A DNA stretch of 64,000 nucleotides from Zonotrichia leucophrys gambelii (Eukaryota; Chordata; Aves; Passeriformes; Passerellidae), in assembly GCF_028769735.1 (NCBI RefSeq), contig NC_088175.1, positions 5,580,001 through 5,644,000 of the forward strand, in the 5' to 3' direction. Shown here one piece after another: positions 50,705-64,000 of the stretch. Made by a program: the position numbers and the translations under genes. Below the pieces are notes generated by a model. It was given only the letters and a program-made list of their open reading frames with translations, did not search any database and was not told where the DNA came from. Numbering within the stretch: the first letter of the stretch is position 1; each line of letters begins with the position of its first letter.

Positions 50705-52685
50705 GCGCTACAATTCACCTTTGGTCCTCAGGAAGTGGAAAGGAAAGGCTACTGCTGCTAACAAAGTAGCAGCAATGCTACTTTGGACCACAATCATAGT
50801 AAGTAATGATTGGTAACCACTAATGAGTGGTTACAGATTCTGGCAAAACACACACAGGCCAATGAAAGCTCAATCTGGCTCATTCTAGAAACACAGTACC
50901 TGGAAAAAGAGCCCAGCACTGAGATTTACAGAAAACTCCAAGAATAAATGCTTACTCAAAGAAAAAGGAGATCTGCAACTGTACGCTTTCCCCACCAAAA
51001 CAGTATATAAATTACAAGTCAGCCCATTATACCTACAGGTGTCATGAAAGCAGCACAAATTTCTGTACTAAACATTTACATATTAACTCAGCAAAAAACT
51101 GAAGTTCTAAAACTCTTAGCTCCGATATTGACTTCAGACACTCATCATATCAATGGCCCCGGGCCACTGCTCCTTCGTATTCTTAGGTATAAATCCAAAT
51201 TTAGTGCAGGGAGTTTTGCACTTTCAGCCTCTCCTTTCCCTCCCAAGACACCAACCAACCCCTTCCAAACCACAGAGAATTAAGGTGCCTCCAAAGTTTC
51301 ATTCTTACTAAACAAGTGCACTCCACAGCTGAACAGCAGTACTATGACAGTGCTACGCCCTTAAAAATCTGGCATAAAAAAAATCCAAAGATATTGGTAA
51401 GACATAGAAAGGACTGGGGATTTAGCTCCTAAGATTAACATAAAAAAGGAACATTCTCAGAACAATTGAAAATAATTGATCTTGAAAATAATTCCGTATT
51501 ATATTGGAAAACCAAAGTGAAAACTGACTAAAAAAGAATCTTTTAATACTAATGAAGTACACATAACTGTTTCTCGACTTGAATACACTAGATAATTCAG
51601 GAAAATTATTACAAAGAATTTCAATGAATTACAAGCAATAAAAAAGGGAATCAAAACTTTTACTTTCCAACAAGCACAGTTATTGTTGCATGCTACAACA
51701 TATAGAAATTACTTCCATTATCCTTTATATGTTAGTCAACAAAAAGTACCTTACCTTATTCTCCACTGTCTGAGCACAGAGGATTAAAAACAAAGTATTA
51801 GGCAGAAAATGCAGGTGTTTTTTATCAAGAAGAAAACCCAAACCACTGCATCAATAAGCTTAGTGACTGTCCAGCATGCCATGCACACTCTAGGAACGTT
51901 TAATGGAAACTTATCCACATCCTTCTTTTTGCAAGCTTCCAGACTTCTGAATTGGAAACCCAAAGGCAGCCGTTCATTACCTCCTCCAAAATGCAGATCT
52001 CAGCAACACCACACTGCAAGAGGAGCCACCACAGCTTGATTTTCCCTCCTAGTAATTCCCTCCTTGCCAACTACTGCACTGCAGTCTTTCTGAGGCAAAA
52101 TGCAATCGGGGGAGGGCTGAAGGAGCCCAGCAAAGAAACACAGCTACAGCAAAGTTCTTTCAGATCATCTCATGACTTCCCAGTCGTGGGCTGGAAGGCA
52201 TAAACTGCAGAGTTTGGTGGGATCACTTAGCATTTTCTCTGATGCTTCTCCTCATGTTCCCGCCTGCTTTTTATTTCATTTTTCACAGGATAATTTGAGG
52301 ATAGCACTTTGTGGAAAAACTGGAGTGGATGTGGGGAAAATAAACAATTTTGTTATAATAAAGCTACCTTTAATTCTCATAACCGTAATATTTTAAGGGA
52401 TTAAAACCAAAATGTCTTGTAAGGTTTAGGATGCTTTGGTGTTTTCTCAGTTCAGGGAAGGAGGAGACACTGGTGAATTTTTTTGCTTTGGTTGTTAAAT
52501 TGGGGAGTTTAGTCAATTAACTACTTAGCACTTGGATGCTTTCCCTATACAATTAAAACTGCCGTGATTACACAACAGCAGTTTTTGTGAGACAAGTGCC
52601 CAGCAGGGGCATTTGTAATTATTCCCCAAGTGTTCCACAACAGCAGCAAAAGAATGAATCCAAATATTAAAGAAGCTCTCACCAA

Positions 52686-52945
52686 AGCAGTGGGGTTGGA
52701 AGGGACATCTGGAGACCATCCAGGCCAGCCCCCTCTGCCCAGGCAGGGTCAGGCAGAGCTGCCCAGCACAGCCACCCCACTGGGTTTTGAGTATTTGCAG
52801 AGAGTGACTCTACCACCACACTGGGCAGCCTGTTGCAGTGTTTGAGCACAGCCTCAGCCAAAAGCTTTTCTTGTATTCAGATGGAATTTTATCTTTTTTA
52901 TTCTTAATTTATGCCCACTGCCTGTCTGGACACTGGAAATCTAAT
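52686..52945 (-). mobile_element. CR1 LINE fragment, minus strand
   Basis: The inverted CR1 consensus is clear: ggggttggaagggacatctg, then ggagaccatccaggccagcc, gagtgactctaccaccacac, tgggcagcctgttgcagtg and cagatggaatttt, then tatgcccactgcctgtc. The 3' terminus is trimmed. The similarity fades near 52945; the GC-rich sequence beyond (to about 53340) may or may not belong to the same copy. Confidence 0.88.
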
Positions 52946-55646
52946 CTCTAATTTGAGTTACCTCCATCCCCCTCCACTCACCACAGCTGTGTTTAAGAGC
53001 AATGGGAGCAACAAGGAGCCCTTGTGTCAATCAGCCAGTTGTTGGCTCACTTGAGACAATAGGCTCATCACTGCTTTCCACCCCTCCTTCCTTCTGCATC
53101 CTGCAGAGCCAGGCTCAAGGCCAGATCTTTCAGCCCATCCCAGCTGCCTACCATCAGCAACCTATTATTCCTGGAGATCCAGGTCCTCCTTGGGGGAGCA
53201 TCCTGCCCAGACTCCTCTGGTTCAGCCTCACTGGAACATTAGGCAGGGCTGAGCACCTGCTGGCAATGACATGGAAAGCTCAGAAACCTCCACAGCCCTC
53301 TGGCACCTCCCCACCTCCTGTGCAGCCCCCAGGAGGGGGGCAGTAGCAGCAATCAGAGCGTGTTATATGGGCATGAGCAGAAGGAAATGGGAGAGTTTGG
53401 AGGGAGATGCATCCTTTGGGGGTTTGGCTCCAAGCAGTGCTAAGGCTGGCTGGTTTTAGGGGCAGGTTTGAAGGTTTTCCTTTCCCTTAAAGGCCAATAT
53501 AATGGGCAACATAGTTATGGACTCAGATAGAATGAAAACAACTACTACCCACTCCCCCACCAACAGATGGGAGATTAACTTCTTAAAGCTGTGCACAAGT
53601 CCTTTGCTTACTCCTTGCAGGGGCTCCTGAGTTCCCATGCACTGAAACAGTGATGTTACAATTCTTCTTCTAATATGGCTTAGTTTACATTGACATTCCT
53701 GTAGTGGATAATATATACCCAGTTTAGGCTCCCAAACAAAGTTTTAGTTGGTTTTATATCCAATTTTTACCTATTGAAAAGAATTTACCACTAAAGGTCA
53801 TCTTCAGCTTCAAATCCCTTCCTTGGTTTGCAGACCACACAACACACAACATTTTAAAATCATAATCACAAATGTGAAAAGGTGAAAGAGAGGCCTGTTA
53901 GCTTTGAAACAGAAGAACAAGATCAGAAAAGCTATTAGAGACTTTCTGTGTGACTTAATGCACTTCTGCATATTTCTATTCTCCTTTGTTGAGGAACAGA
54001 TCCCCCTTCTCTGATCTTACCTGGGCACCTACCAAGTTCCCATTTCTTCATATGTATTACCTTGTATAATAGGGCTCCAGTCTTAAGCTGGGAACTGTCA
54101 AAAGTGAAAAAATAACTAGAAATAAGGAACACAAAAACAATTTTATCTTGATAAAGTTGGGAAGAAGAAGGACTAAAAATATCCCTTCCCCTAAAAACCA
54201 AACATAAATAGGAAAATAAGATCTTTAATTATTTTTTTGTTTTCTGCAGTTAGTCTAAGACTAGCACCTTAACACTTCCTAAGCTGTTTTGCTTCAGGAC
54301 AGTGAAAATTACTTCAAGACAGCCATGTGTAGCCTAGTTGCTTTGCCTGGCAGGCATTCACATACCAGCACAGAGGCACACAAGACTTCCTAGGAAAACA
54401 CCACCAAACACCTAGAACCAACTTAGAAGATGTGGCCAAGGGGGAAAAAAATCTTACAGAAAGATAGCAAGTCTGCTTCATAAACTGTTCATGGTCCTGT
54501 GTGGGAGAGTAAAAGAGAAAGAGAAAAGGCCAAAAGAGTGTTCAACTATTCCAGCAGACTACTTCCTTTTCCTGCATCCTTCAGATGCTACTTCTAGATC
54601 ACAACCTAAAAAGGACCTGTTATACTGTTATGTGAACCTACAAAAAGAACTTATTGTGACAAGAACATGAACTTCTGTATTTAAACACCATCATTAATTC
54701 ACATAATTTATTACCAACAAGAAGTTCTTAGTCACAGCGCTTAACATAAGATCTAGCAATAGTGTAGCAAAAAGCTTTATTTTTATCCCTTTATACAGAG
54801 AACTTTGAAAGAGCCTCTCTACCTTCCAGCCTTATAAAGCCATACCTGTTCTGAGGAAAAAGCCCCAGAGTAGTCCCAGAGCATCACCTGCTGCTCCTCT
54901 GCAAAGCCACAACCCCCAGCACTCACCTGAAGGACTGAAGAATTTCCTATGTTCACTTCAAGAGGTTGAAAGGAGCACGTTTCGCTTCTTTTATCCATTC
55001 CTAATTTAAAGCTTTTAAACTGAAGGCAAACAGGACTAACTTTTTTTATAGAAGCATAATTTGTTTTTAAACTCCAGAAAAAGTAGAATGGAACAAGGAA
55101 GGAAAGCACAACCCCAAACATATTTAAGGTACTGTTCTAAAGGATTCAGGACATTTTCTCCTCTTGCAAGTAAGGTTAAATGCAGTTTTCCAAATTAGGA
55201 AGAAAGCTGACTAAGGAAGCTGGTTTCTATGAGTTCTAATAATATTTTTAATCTATTTGAAATCAAACATCTGAGGGGAAGATTTTTTTGTGAAATGGAG
55301 ATAATAATTTGCTTACCTTCCTTGCAAGTACAACTGATGAAACAAAAAAACCCAGTGTCCATAAACTATCATGCAACTTAATTCCATCAGGCAGAATGCA
55401 GAACTTGCCAAAAAGTCCATTCTGATTGTGTGCAGGGCACACAACGAGACAGAACAATGCTACAAGAGGGTTTATTTACAGAAATGAGAATGAAACTTGT
55501 TCTGACTTTGAGGTATCACCTTCATTCATAACCAAACCAAACCGAGGCACTGAAGATGGTTTGTTAAATAAATATCATCAACTTAAAGATGTGAAAACGC
55601 AAAGGAGAATGAGGTACTTTACAGTGTCATGCAATGATGCTAATAC

Positions 55647-55705
55647 TAAAAAAAAAAAACAAAAAAACAACCCAAAAATCCCACCAAAAAAAAACCCCAA
55701 CTCAC
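55647..55705 (+). repeat. A/C-rich low-complexity tract
   Basis: Long A runs separated by c, cc, ccc and cccc. Simple sequence. Confidence 0.85.
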
Positions 55706-58700
55706 ACAACTGTCATGAGGTTTCTCAACATACATATTAAAAACATACACAGCAGAAGAATCGTTCCTACCTACCTGTTTACATGAAAAAAATTCCCACC
55801 ACAAACCCCAGTGACACACAAGCCTGCAGTCTGTGCTCCGATAGATTAATATATTGTTTCCCACTGCTGAGAGCTGGTCTTGATTCAGTTAAAGCCTAAG
55901 CACTTAGGCTTTCCTGCTGGGAAACAAACAAGTCAAGTCGGTTTCAAGCATCTCCTATTAATAGACAGAAACAATTCTCACAAGCCTGAAGGCAAAAAAA
56001 GAAAAATAGTAGGTAAAGGCTGCACTAAACCATAACAAACTACAGCAAATCAAAAAGCTGCACTGAAACCTACTAGTTCACTAGAAAATTCATTGCAAAA
56101 GTCTGTTTACTTCATGGAGGAAGGCCTCAGTGAGTCAATATCTACAAGAACGTTTTACATAATGGGAAAATTTTTATTGGCCAGAGGTTCACAGTGTTCT
56201 TAAATTTCCAGAAACTGCAGATGCAAAGATACTTCTGTTAACCTAAACCAAAACCAAGAAAAGAAACTATCTGAGATGACACTCCATTTCTCAACACAGC
56301 TCTACTGCTCTTCAACCTTCTCAGCACAGGAAAGACTTACACTCTGATATTAAAGGATGGAAACGTGAACACTGGAAACAGAGGTAGCTTTTAGACTACC
56401 ACCAAATGGCATTAAAGCACGTTAGCCAGCGTAAAATCTTGGTTAGCACGTTGTTGCCATTTCTGAGCTGGGACACTAAGAACTGAAGTAGTTTAAGGAA
56501 CCAGTTCTATCCACTCTTGTAGAAAACTAGTGAGCCAGTCAGAAGGTATTTACAAGAAAGCATGATACCATCTTAGTTCTTCCATTTTCACTTTACTTGT
56601 AAAAGCGAGTAAGAGAGCCAAGAATCATCAGTCAATAAAGAAATGAAAGGAGTTCCTTCCTTCTTTTAACAAGGAAAACATGCTGCAACACCACTACAAA
56701 ATAAAATCCAGTTTACTCAAACTAAAGTGGCTTAAATGAAGGAATCCTTCCTCAGTCTTCAGAGGGCTGATAACAGTTTAAGGATTATCTTTAAAAACTG
56801 AAAAGTAAATTCAAAACATTGCACAGGTTACATTATTCCTCTTAATCTGCTAAAAATCACCAATTTAAAAAATGCAAATTATATTTTAGTTGCTGCTTTT
56901 CAAATATTTTGAATGATACTTAATAGTAAGCATTTTCATCACACAACTTTTTGGAAGCTGGAAATTGACTAAATATTTTTTAATTAATGTCATGGATCAT
57001 ACATGCACAAGTATCAGGATTAGAGTTCTAAAAGAGACTAAATTGCGAAGCTACTCAAACTAAAGCCTATGTGTTAAATTTCAAAAGCACAGAGATCACA
57101 TTTGTTTTGGTACTGTAGTAGTACGATTCTATTATCATGACAGTGCAAAACAACTTTCTTAGCAAGCCACAAAGTATTCAGGGGGACACATGATCAGAAG
57201 CTCAAATTCAGAAAATCAAATTCATATTCAGCCAGTCCTTAGTGCTGGCACTCCATAACGCAATATATGAACAACTGTTTCTATAGTTCTTATTTTTTTA
57301 TCTGCTTTAGGTGATGCAAATCCTTTCTAATGTATTCTGTTCTATTGAAACATTCTCATCCTCCACAGTACATCAAGACATCCCATCTCATTTTTCTTCT
57401 CATAAACAATTTACCTATGGATTTACCAGCAAAAGCCAGTTGATGGTAACAGAAGAATGAATGAGAAAGGTCTTCTGACTCAAGTAACTATATGCTTCTT
57501 TTTAAATTGAAACCTAGTGATGGGGGCTGCCTCCACTGCCCAACAGACCCAACCTGTAAATATGGAGAAAGACAAAAAAGCACATTCAGAACAGAATGCT
57601 CCTTTCTGTCATCTGCTGATGCACCCATTCATCTGAAGGCCTAAATTCTATGCCTGCAACACACAGACCAAGACCAGCAATGCTGCTGCACTGCTCAAGT
57701 AAAAAGCAATATATGGTAATTACCAAAGCATTCTCTTGGGTGCTCAGCACAGTTCCCCATGTGTCCATCAGTTCACATGGAAAGCAAACAGCAGCACAGC
57801 TGTTTCCTGGGGTAGTGAACACTGCTCCTCACCTGCAACCAGGCTCTTCTGGCCAGTCTTGACAGTGCTGTACTTACATGGACTTCACCATCTTTACCCA
57901 CACATGGATGGATGTAAGCCCTCAACCCCCATGAACTGGCAGGCTGCGCTCCTGATTGGCCTCACTAAAAAACTACAGCCAGAAAAACACTGGCTTTGTG
58001 GGTCTGCCTCAGGTCTTCCACTCGAATCTCAAGAGCAAGCATAGCTCTTCCTACAATGTTAAACATCTGGAAATCATGCTGGAGCAAGCTTAATCTGCTA
58101 CTTTGCAAGATGGCCCTACAGAGCTCAGAACCCTTGGAGCTACCCTTATAAGCTAAGGTAGCACCATAAAACCCATTGCCTCGATTCAGAGAGGAACATA
58201 ATGGCAGAGAAGCTTCAGTAATTCTTTTCTAATGCTGTATCTCCACATGGTACAGGGAAGAATCTCAGAACAGTAATCTGAAACAAAAAACACCCAGTGC
58301 AAATTAGGAAAAAAACTCCAAACCAAATAAAATACTATATAAAAAACCTAGAGCAGAGAAAAAGGATGAATTAGAAAAACAAATCCTTGCAGCAGCAACA
58401 AACAGCTGTGTTCCAGCTTACAGAACAGCCCCTGCTCTAGGCCTCCGGTGAATGAGCAAAAGGAGATGATGAAAGCAGGCAGAACACCACTCCACACCTG
58501 AAAGACTCTTAATTCTGTAATGGAGACTTGTGTCATTCTACAGTGTTCTGCCTGCAGACTAAGTGCCCTGTGTGGCACATTGGCCCCTCAGACATCACAC
58601 CTCCAGTCCAACCACCCCCAAGTCTGAGTACACACTGGAGACAGCCCTGACGCCTTCTGTGTTTAGGCAGCCACTAGAAACAATTACATCTGGGCAGACT

Positions 58701-59461
58701 GCAGGCAGTGGTCACTGGTTTAACACGTGAACACTCCAACATCTATCTCCCCCAGGCATTTCTCCCTCATTTGGTATCGGCAGCAGATCAGTTCTATCAG
58801 TTAATGTAATGCTGAAAATTCACCAACCTCATTTCAATTCTCACACTGCCTGCTCTTCTAAAGTCAGTTTGGATTGTCTGACTAGTTCTGCCACAGTCAC
58901 AGCAAAGCTGTGGTACTGTCCTAGAGGACTGACTGACCAAGTGGGTATCTGCAGGAAGAATGACCCCAAGTCTCTGCTTACCCTAGTTAGTGAGAACAGA
59001 TTAATAGCCTACATCATCTTAGAACAATGGAAGCTGAACTCTTCTGTATTAATTTACAGCCATTGTACACTAGCTTCTTTACTCCTGCAGTGAACATCTG
59101 GTTAAGTAAGGTAGCTGTAGGGAAACAGCATCTCAAAAGTCACTTGCATCCGAACATTAAAACTTTCTTAAAAATATTTCTATTCACAGGAAAATGAGTA
59201 GAGACCAGAAGAACAGAGAGACATCAGTTAAAGGAATGCATCATATGGGCTCAGGGAGCTCCAACAGGGAATAAGGCCATACAGAAATGTTATTAAAACA
59301 CTCACTAAATGCTCTTGTTTCTATCTTATTTAATGTATGTAACACTTGGCAATAGGCTCTGGTGCTTGAGCCCTGGTAACTGACTACAACATTAAGATAT
59401 TGGTACATCTTTATTTGGCCTTCCCACCTCTTCCTTGAAATTTACTATGTTTGCAGTACTG

Positions 59462-59512
59462 AAAAAAACCCAAAAAACAAAAGAAGACAAAACCAAAACC
59501 AAACCCAAACCT
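59462..59512 (+). repeat. A/C-rich low-complexity tract
   Basis: aaaaaacccaaaaaac, then repeated aaaacc and aaaccc units. Simple sequence. Confidence 0.85.
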
Positions 59513-62500
59513 AAAGTCATGACAAAATCATGGTTTTACAGTTCACTTCACAATACCATATAACACAGAACTCATGTTCAGCAGTGATTTAAACTAGGTT
59601 TAAAGGTAGGAAGTGAGTTCCAGTACGCTGCAGCTCTGGGCCAACTCTGAGTGATGAAGATACATGATTTCATTTTGGTGTCAGTAACAGCATCAAGCCT
59701 GACACATTTCATCTAGTCTTAACATCAGGCTCTAGCATTTCATTTAATAACTCGGGACAGCCATCCATATTTATTATCAAGCGCTTTCCTGCGCATCAAT
59801 AAATTTTTGCCCAGGCGCATGGGACATGTAGTCATTTCTCAAAAGATACCTGTGCAAATAAAATCCTTCATTTATGCAAAATCTTGTGTTTCATAATTTA
59901 TTTACTTTTTTTTTTTAAAGCAGAAATATACCATCCCACTCATTTTTGGTGGGTGTATCACAACCCTGCTCTTATCACTCCCCCTAGGTCTCCCCTCACT
60001 ATCTTCTTCACCTAAAAATAAACAAGACACAATCTCAATACACTACAATATGTTGTCACTTCTCTGTCCTGACCACGTCCTCTCTGATCAACATGACAGT
60101 GGGATATGCTGCTGGATGCCATTTTGGCTGTAGGAGCAACAATTATTCCTCAATCTGGAGTCTAAGCACAGCAAAAAGCAGTGACAAATCCTGTTAATTG
60201 CCAAAACTTAGCCTGTAAACAGAGTCACTCTCCTAATCACTTCAAACTCAAGGCAGGATGGAGGAAGCAAGGCTGGGTTTTGTTAATTTTTATGTATCTA
60301 CTAAGACAGTGCAGAATACTATTAGCCTTCTCTCCATACACCATCCTGGACAATGTCAGAATCAAGGCATTCTATTCAAGGTGACCAAGCACAATTTTCT
60401 TCCTTCCTGATTGGTTTCCACCTCCAGCTTTGGCCCCACTCACCAAGCCAATCACATAACCAAGGAATGACAAGTTCACATTTGATACGACATTGTATGG
60501 CTGGATATCACAGCTTCTATCTTCTAATTGCCCCTTTAAGGGTCATCATTAGCCAGCTCTAAGTTATTATTAGCAAACTGATAAAACACTAATGGCCAAG
60601 TTCTCTCACACAACAATTTGTCCATTTTCCACTTATCATACCAAGTTATTCCAAAATAAATTATTAAGAAGAATCATCCCCCTGCCTATTACTTGAACCT
60701 GTTATATTAGTTAGTTATTGTTATATTTTGAGGAACTAACAGCATCTGACAATCACACATTTTAATCATGGCCAAGGTTAGAAAGCCAACCAAGATTTTT
60801 GCAAACTTCTCTATTTCCCTTTGAAAACAGAAAGGGAGCGTGTAACACCCACTGGCTCTCTCACACCACTTCAACAGCTGTTAAACTCAGGTCAAGACTG
60901 TTAAGCTAGGCTTCCAGCTGCTAGATCTGAAATTATTTAAACTTTCTAATTCTAAGAAGTGGATTTCTGCTATGCTACATCTTCTTCAAAAGAAAGAAAA
61001 TAGGATTAGTCTCAGTTTCTCATGAAAAAATGCATCTCTTGCATTTCTTGCTCAGTGCTTTTTTAATGCTACTGAACTTTTTTTGCTAGCTGGTTATAGT
61101 TACCTTGATTCTGTAAATCACACTAAAAATACTTCTACCTGTAATGAAAAGAGAACCTATTGAGACTAACTTGATTGCTCTTGGCCACCACCATTTCTAA
61201 AAATGAAGTTTGGGGTTCTTTTCTACTTACAGCTCTGTGGTGTGGGAGAATTCAGACATCTCAGCAACCTCATTCTGCTATCTTTGAAGCAATCCTACCA
61301 GCAAGGAGTACTGAACAAATTCACTTTTAATTTAGTTTGTATCTCAGCTCTAACTACTGCAGAGAGAGTCAAGGGTCTAATCACAGGGGCTTAGTACAAT
61401 TCCAGATGCCAAGTCCTGTGTAGAACTGGCAGATAAAGAGTTTAGCCATATCTCAATTTTTGAGCATCAGCTTCACACCACAGGGGACAACCTACAACAT
61501 TTAAGATGGTACTCAGTGCCTCTGTGTGCAGGCACCATCTTTGTTCCCTTAGGTTCTTCTAAAGCCAGTAGTCAGTCAGGGCTTAAGCAAAGAAACACCA
61601 CCATGATGTGTTTAAGTTACAACACAGCTCTTTAAAATGAAATGCTGGTAGACAGGGTAAAAGAGATCATAGGAACTCAAAGGATTCACAAGAGCGTTTT
61701 TGCTGTAATAGTCTAATTAATTTTGGGATTTAAAAATCAAATATTTCTTGAGACTGCAGCTCTTTAATGCTACAGTACCCTCATCTACATGGCAGCAGGG
61801 TATGAACATAATGGAGTCAACACTTGCACAGATGAGAGCTACAACAGAGGCAGCTGCTAAAATCTAAATCACCCACACAAAAGGCATATGATTGATTCCT
61901 TCCATACCTCCTTCCCATGATGACAGCCTGTCTTTTTGGTATTTTATCTAATCACTTCAAACTGAAAAAAACCCACACCTTAGCAAGTATTCCTGCCTTT
62001 GAAAAATGTATTTTAACAAAGAGAAGACCTTAAAAAGAAAAATACAGACATGGAAATAGTTCTAGGCAGAAGCCAGCTTCTATTGGGTATATAAATATTT
62101 CAATCCCAGCAGCACCACCTAATGGAGAGCTCACCAATTTTCCCCCTTCTTTAACATGACAAATATTTGAGTTTGGAGGTGTTAACAACTGGTACTTTAG
62201 CACATGGCCTAATTATTACCCTATAAAATCTGACTAGCTACAAGAGAACCCAAACCATTTCTCCACAGACAATCGCGGTCCTTTTTTCTGCACACATCCA
62301 CATTACATTCATACAGAAATTTCTTAAGTACACAAGACCTTTGTTTAACCAGGAGATAAGATTTTAGGAAGATTTTAGTTAGAAACTTATAAAAAACCCC
62401 ACAACAACAATAACTGTGCAGAAAGTTCCAGCTACCTTAGGCATGTTCCAACTTGCCCTCAGAAAGGAAAACAGAAATGTCACTACCTCTGAAGTGTACA

Positions 62501-62936
62501 GAACACTGACAAACCCCAACCTAAGATGATGTTATGAAGTTATGCGTTCCCAGATATCTTCAGGCTGCAATCCTGCTACAAAACACCCTATGGAAGATGT
62601 GCAGCAATTTACTGTAAGCATCAATAAAGTGTGCAGCATGATGCCTGCTGTAAACATCCATCATTAATCTCTTGCCAACAGACATGACAGAACTTATGTA
62701 TAACTGGACACGTAAGAAGTCGGTTTTCCTTCACTGCCTTTCGTCCTCCATGTTCATTATATAACACACAACACTGTAAGTAAGGGTTCAACTGCATTGA
62801 ACTTTTCCAATTAACTCAGCACATGGACACTTGTTCTGGAATAAATGCCTTTTTATGTATGGCACAGAGGACTTTCAAAGTCTGTCTGCCCAAGCTCATC
62901 TCAAAAGAGTCAACTAATATACTGAGAGTTCATATT

Positions 62937-62974
62937 AAAAAAAACCCAAAAAACAAACAAAAACACCACCAAAA
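62937..62974 (+). repeat. A/C-rich low-complexity tract
   Basis: aaaacccaaaaaacaaac and further A/C units. Same composition as the other tracts. Confidence 0.8.
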
Positions 62975-63158
62975 TCTTAGTCATTAATTCTGCAAAATTA
63001 CAGCATCACACTTTGGCTACATGTACTAAAAGCTTTATTTACACAAACAGGATAATTCCAAGCTTCTTCCTCATTTATTTTGAGAGCGTCTCCTCTGCAA
63101 AATACACAGAATGCAGTGGGTAGATATTTATTTGCTTGTCCTAAATCTGTCTTTAGAA

Positions 63159-63260
63159 AGCAAACAAAAGCACACATAAAACCAACCAAACAAAAAAACC
63201 CCCGACACAACAACAACAAAAAAATACCAAACATCAACCAAACCACACAAACTACCAAAA
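63159..63260 (+). repeat. A/C-rich low-complexity tract
   Basis: About 100 bases almost free of T and G, with caaacaaaag, accaaccaaac, aaaaaaaccccc and caacaacaac segments. Confidence 0.85.
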
Positions 63261-64000
63261 GAGTAAATCCTCCAAAACTCCCTAAAGATGTTACTGGCTA
63301 AAATATGGAAAGTTGCATGTCTAAATAATCCTTTTCAAAATGAAAGTGCAGTTCTCAGGAATTTGCAAGAAGGAAAGAGGAATAGGGGAAATTTATGGTG
63401 CCAACTAGTGAAAAATATCTGATGAAATTCAATACTCAAATAATAATAAACTTGTTTTATCTTCCTAGATATTGCAAGAGAATTCTTCTGTCCATGCTCA
63501 AAACCAAACTGCTACAGAAACCACCTGCCAAACAGTATGAGCAACACAACAGCAATATCTACCAGCTGAACTACAGCAGAAGATTCATTGGCATTTCCAT
63601 CACATATTGACACCATGGGTGAGTAGTGAGATGTATTTGCTAATCTGAACTATAGCATGCTCAGGTTCTGTAGATAGAAACATGATTCAGCTCCTGACAG
63701 AGAACAGGATACTACTGACTTCAAGGGATACTTGAAGGCATGCCATTAATTTCAAATGAAGTTAGCACAAATCCTTTATTCCCTGCTCCCCACCAAAATA
63801 CTGAATTGGAGAATGCAATGAAAATACTACTGCATCAAAGGGTTCCACAACTGCTAGAGAGGCACACATGCAACTCAGCAGTCTTCATTTATTTAGGTAT
63901 CCAACCTCCTCCTACTCAAACTACCAAATAGTAACATTTTGAGAACATGGCAATTTACAACTACATGGACTTTTACCTTTATCTACTGAATACAGAACTG

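Larger units (their letters stand above)
50705..64000. other. Upstream flank of TRAF3: no gene recognised
   Basis: In mammals RCOR1 lies upstream of TRAF3; none of its exons is recognisable here. The region contains one clear CR1 copy (52686-52945), a GC-richer stretch to about 53460 and several A/C-rich tracts. Otherwise it is AT-rich without coding signal. Apparent ORFs are short and lack splice context. Part of the right end could be another gene's long 3' UTR or intron, but nothing shows it. Confidence 0.6.

Noticed and set aside
53002..53346. A 114-codon proline-rich plus-strand ORF next to a CR1 copy
   Set aside because: Adjacent to, and possibly part of, a repeat; no domain and no exon boundaries; ends in a short proline/glycine run.
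54021..54060. A strong minus-strand donor, gcccag|gtaaga at 54021
   Set aside because: No convincing acceptor or coding frame with it, and it lies upstream of the CpG island. Isolated consensus donors are common by chance; kept only as a remote possibility for an alternative TRAF3 leader.
1..64000. Search for tRNA, rRNA, CRISPR, operons or a complete provirus
   Set aside because: None was recognised. The window is eukaryotic, the only retroviral sequence seen is the solo LTR, and no gag, pol or env frame is apparent.

Overview
The window is vertebrate nuclear DNA, most likely from a bird. It has a multi-exon gene with GT-AG introns, CR1 LINE 3' ends in both orientations (the common avian retroposon), a solo LTR whose R region is laid out like avian alpharetroviral LTRs, and many A/C-rich simple tracts. 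Species cannot be named from this. There is no operon, CRISPR array or prokaryotic gene.

The one confidently identified gene is TRAF3, on the minus strand. Ten coding exons between 34630 (ATG) and 7546 (TGA) join without frameshift into a 567-residue protein; human TRAF3 has 568. All nine introns have GT..AG ends. In order the protein has a RING finger, TRAF-type zinc fingers, a TRAF-N coiled coil and a C-terminal MATH/TRAF-C domain. The exons encoding residues 99-319 all begin and end in phase 0 and are multiples of three. They can therefore be skipped without breaking the frame, matching the known human skipping isoforms.

Layout from left to right: 1-7545 is probably long TRAF3 3' UTR plus possible downstream sequence; 7546-34645 holds the coding exons and their introns; 34646 to about 50270 is probably the long 5' intron. 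Within that intron lie a 105-base near-perfect palindrome (35881-35985), an exon-like element with a strong donor (ending at 45175), and a solo LTR (about 49751-50125) in the same orientation as TRAF3. A CpG-rich island at about 50270-50590 is the best promoter candidate, with two minus-strand splice donors. From 50.7 to 64 kb I see only CR1 fragments, A/C-rich tracts and unremarkable AT-rich DNA; no neighbouring gene exon was recognised.

The observations most worth checking are the palindrome in the 5' intron, the LTR next to the putative TRAF3 promoter, the candidate 5' noncoding exons with a possible overlapping upstream ORF, and an unexplained 77-codon exon-like ORF inside a TRAF3 intron (19952-20185).
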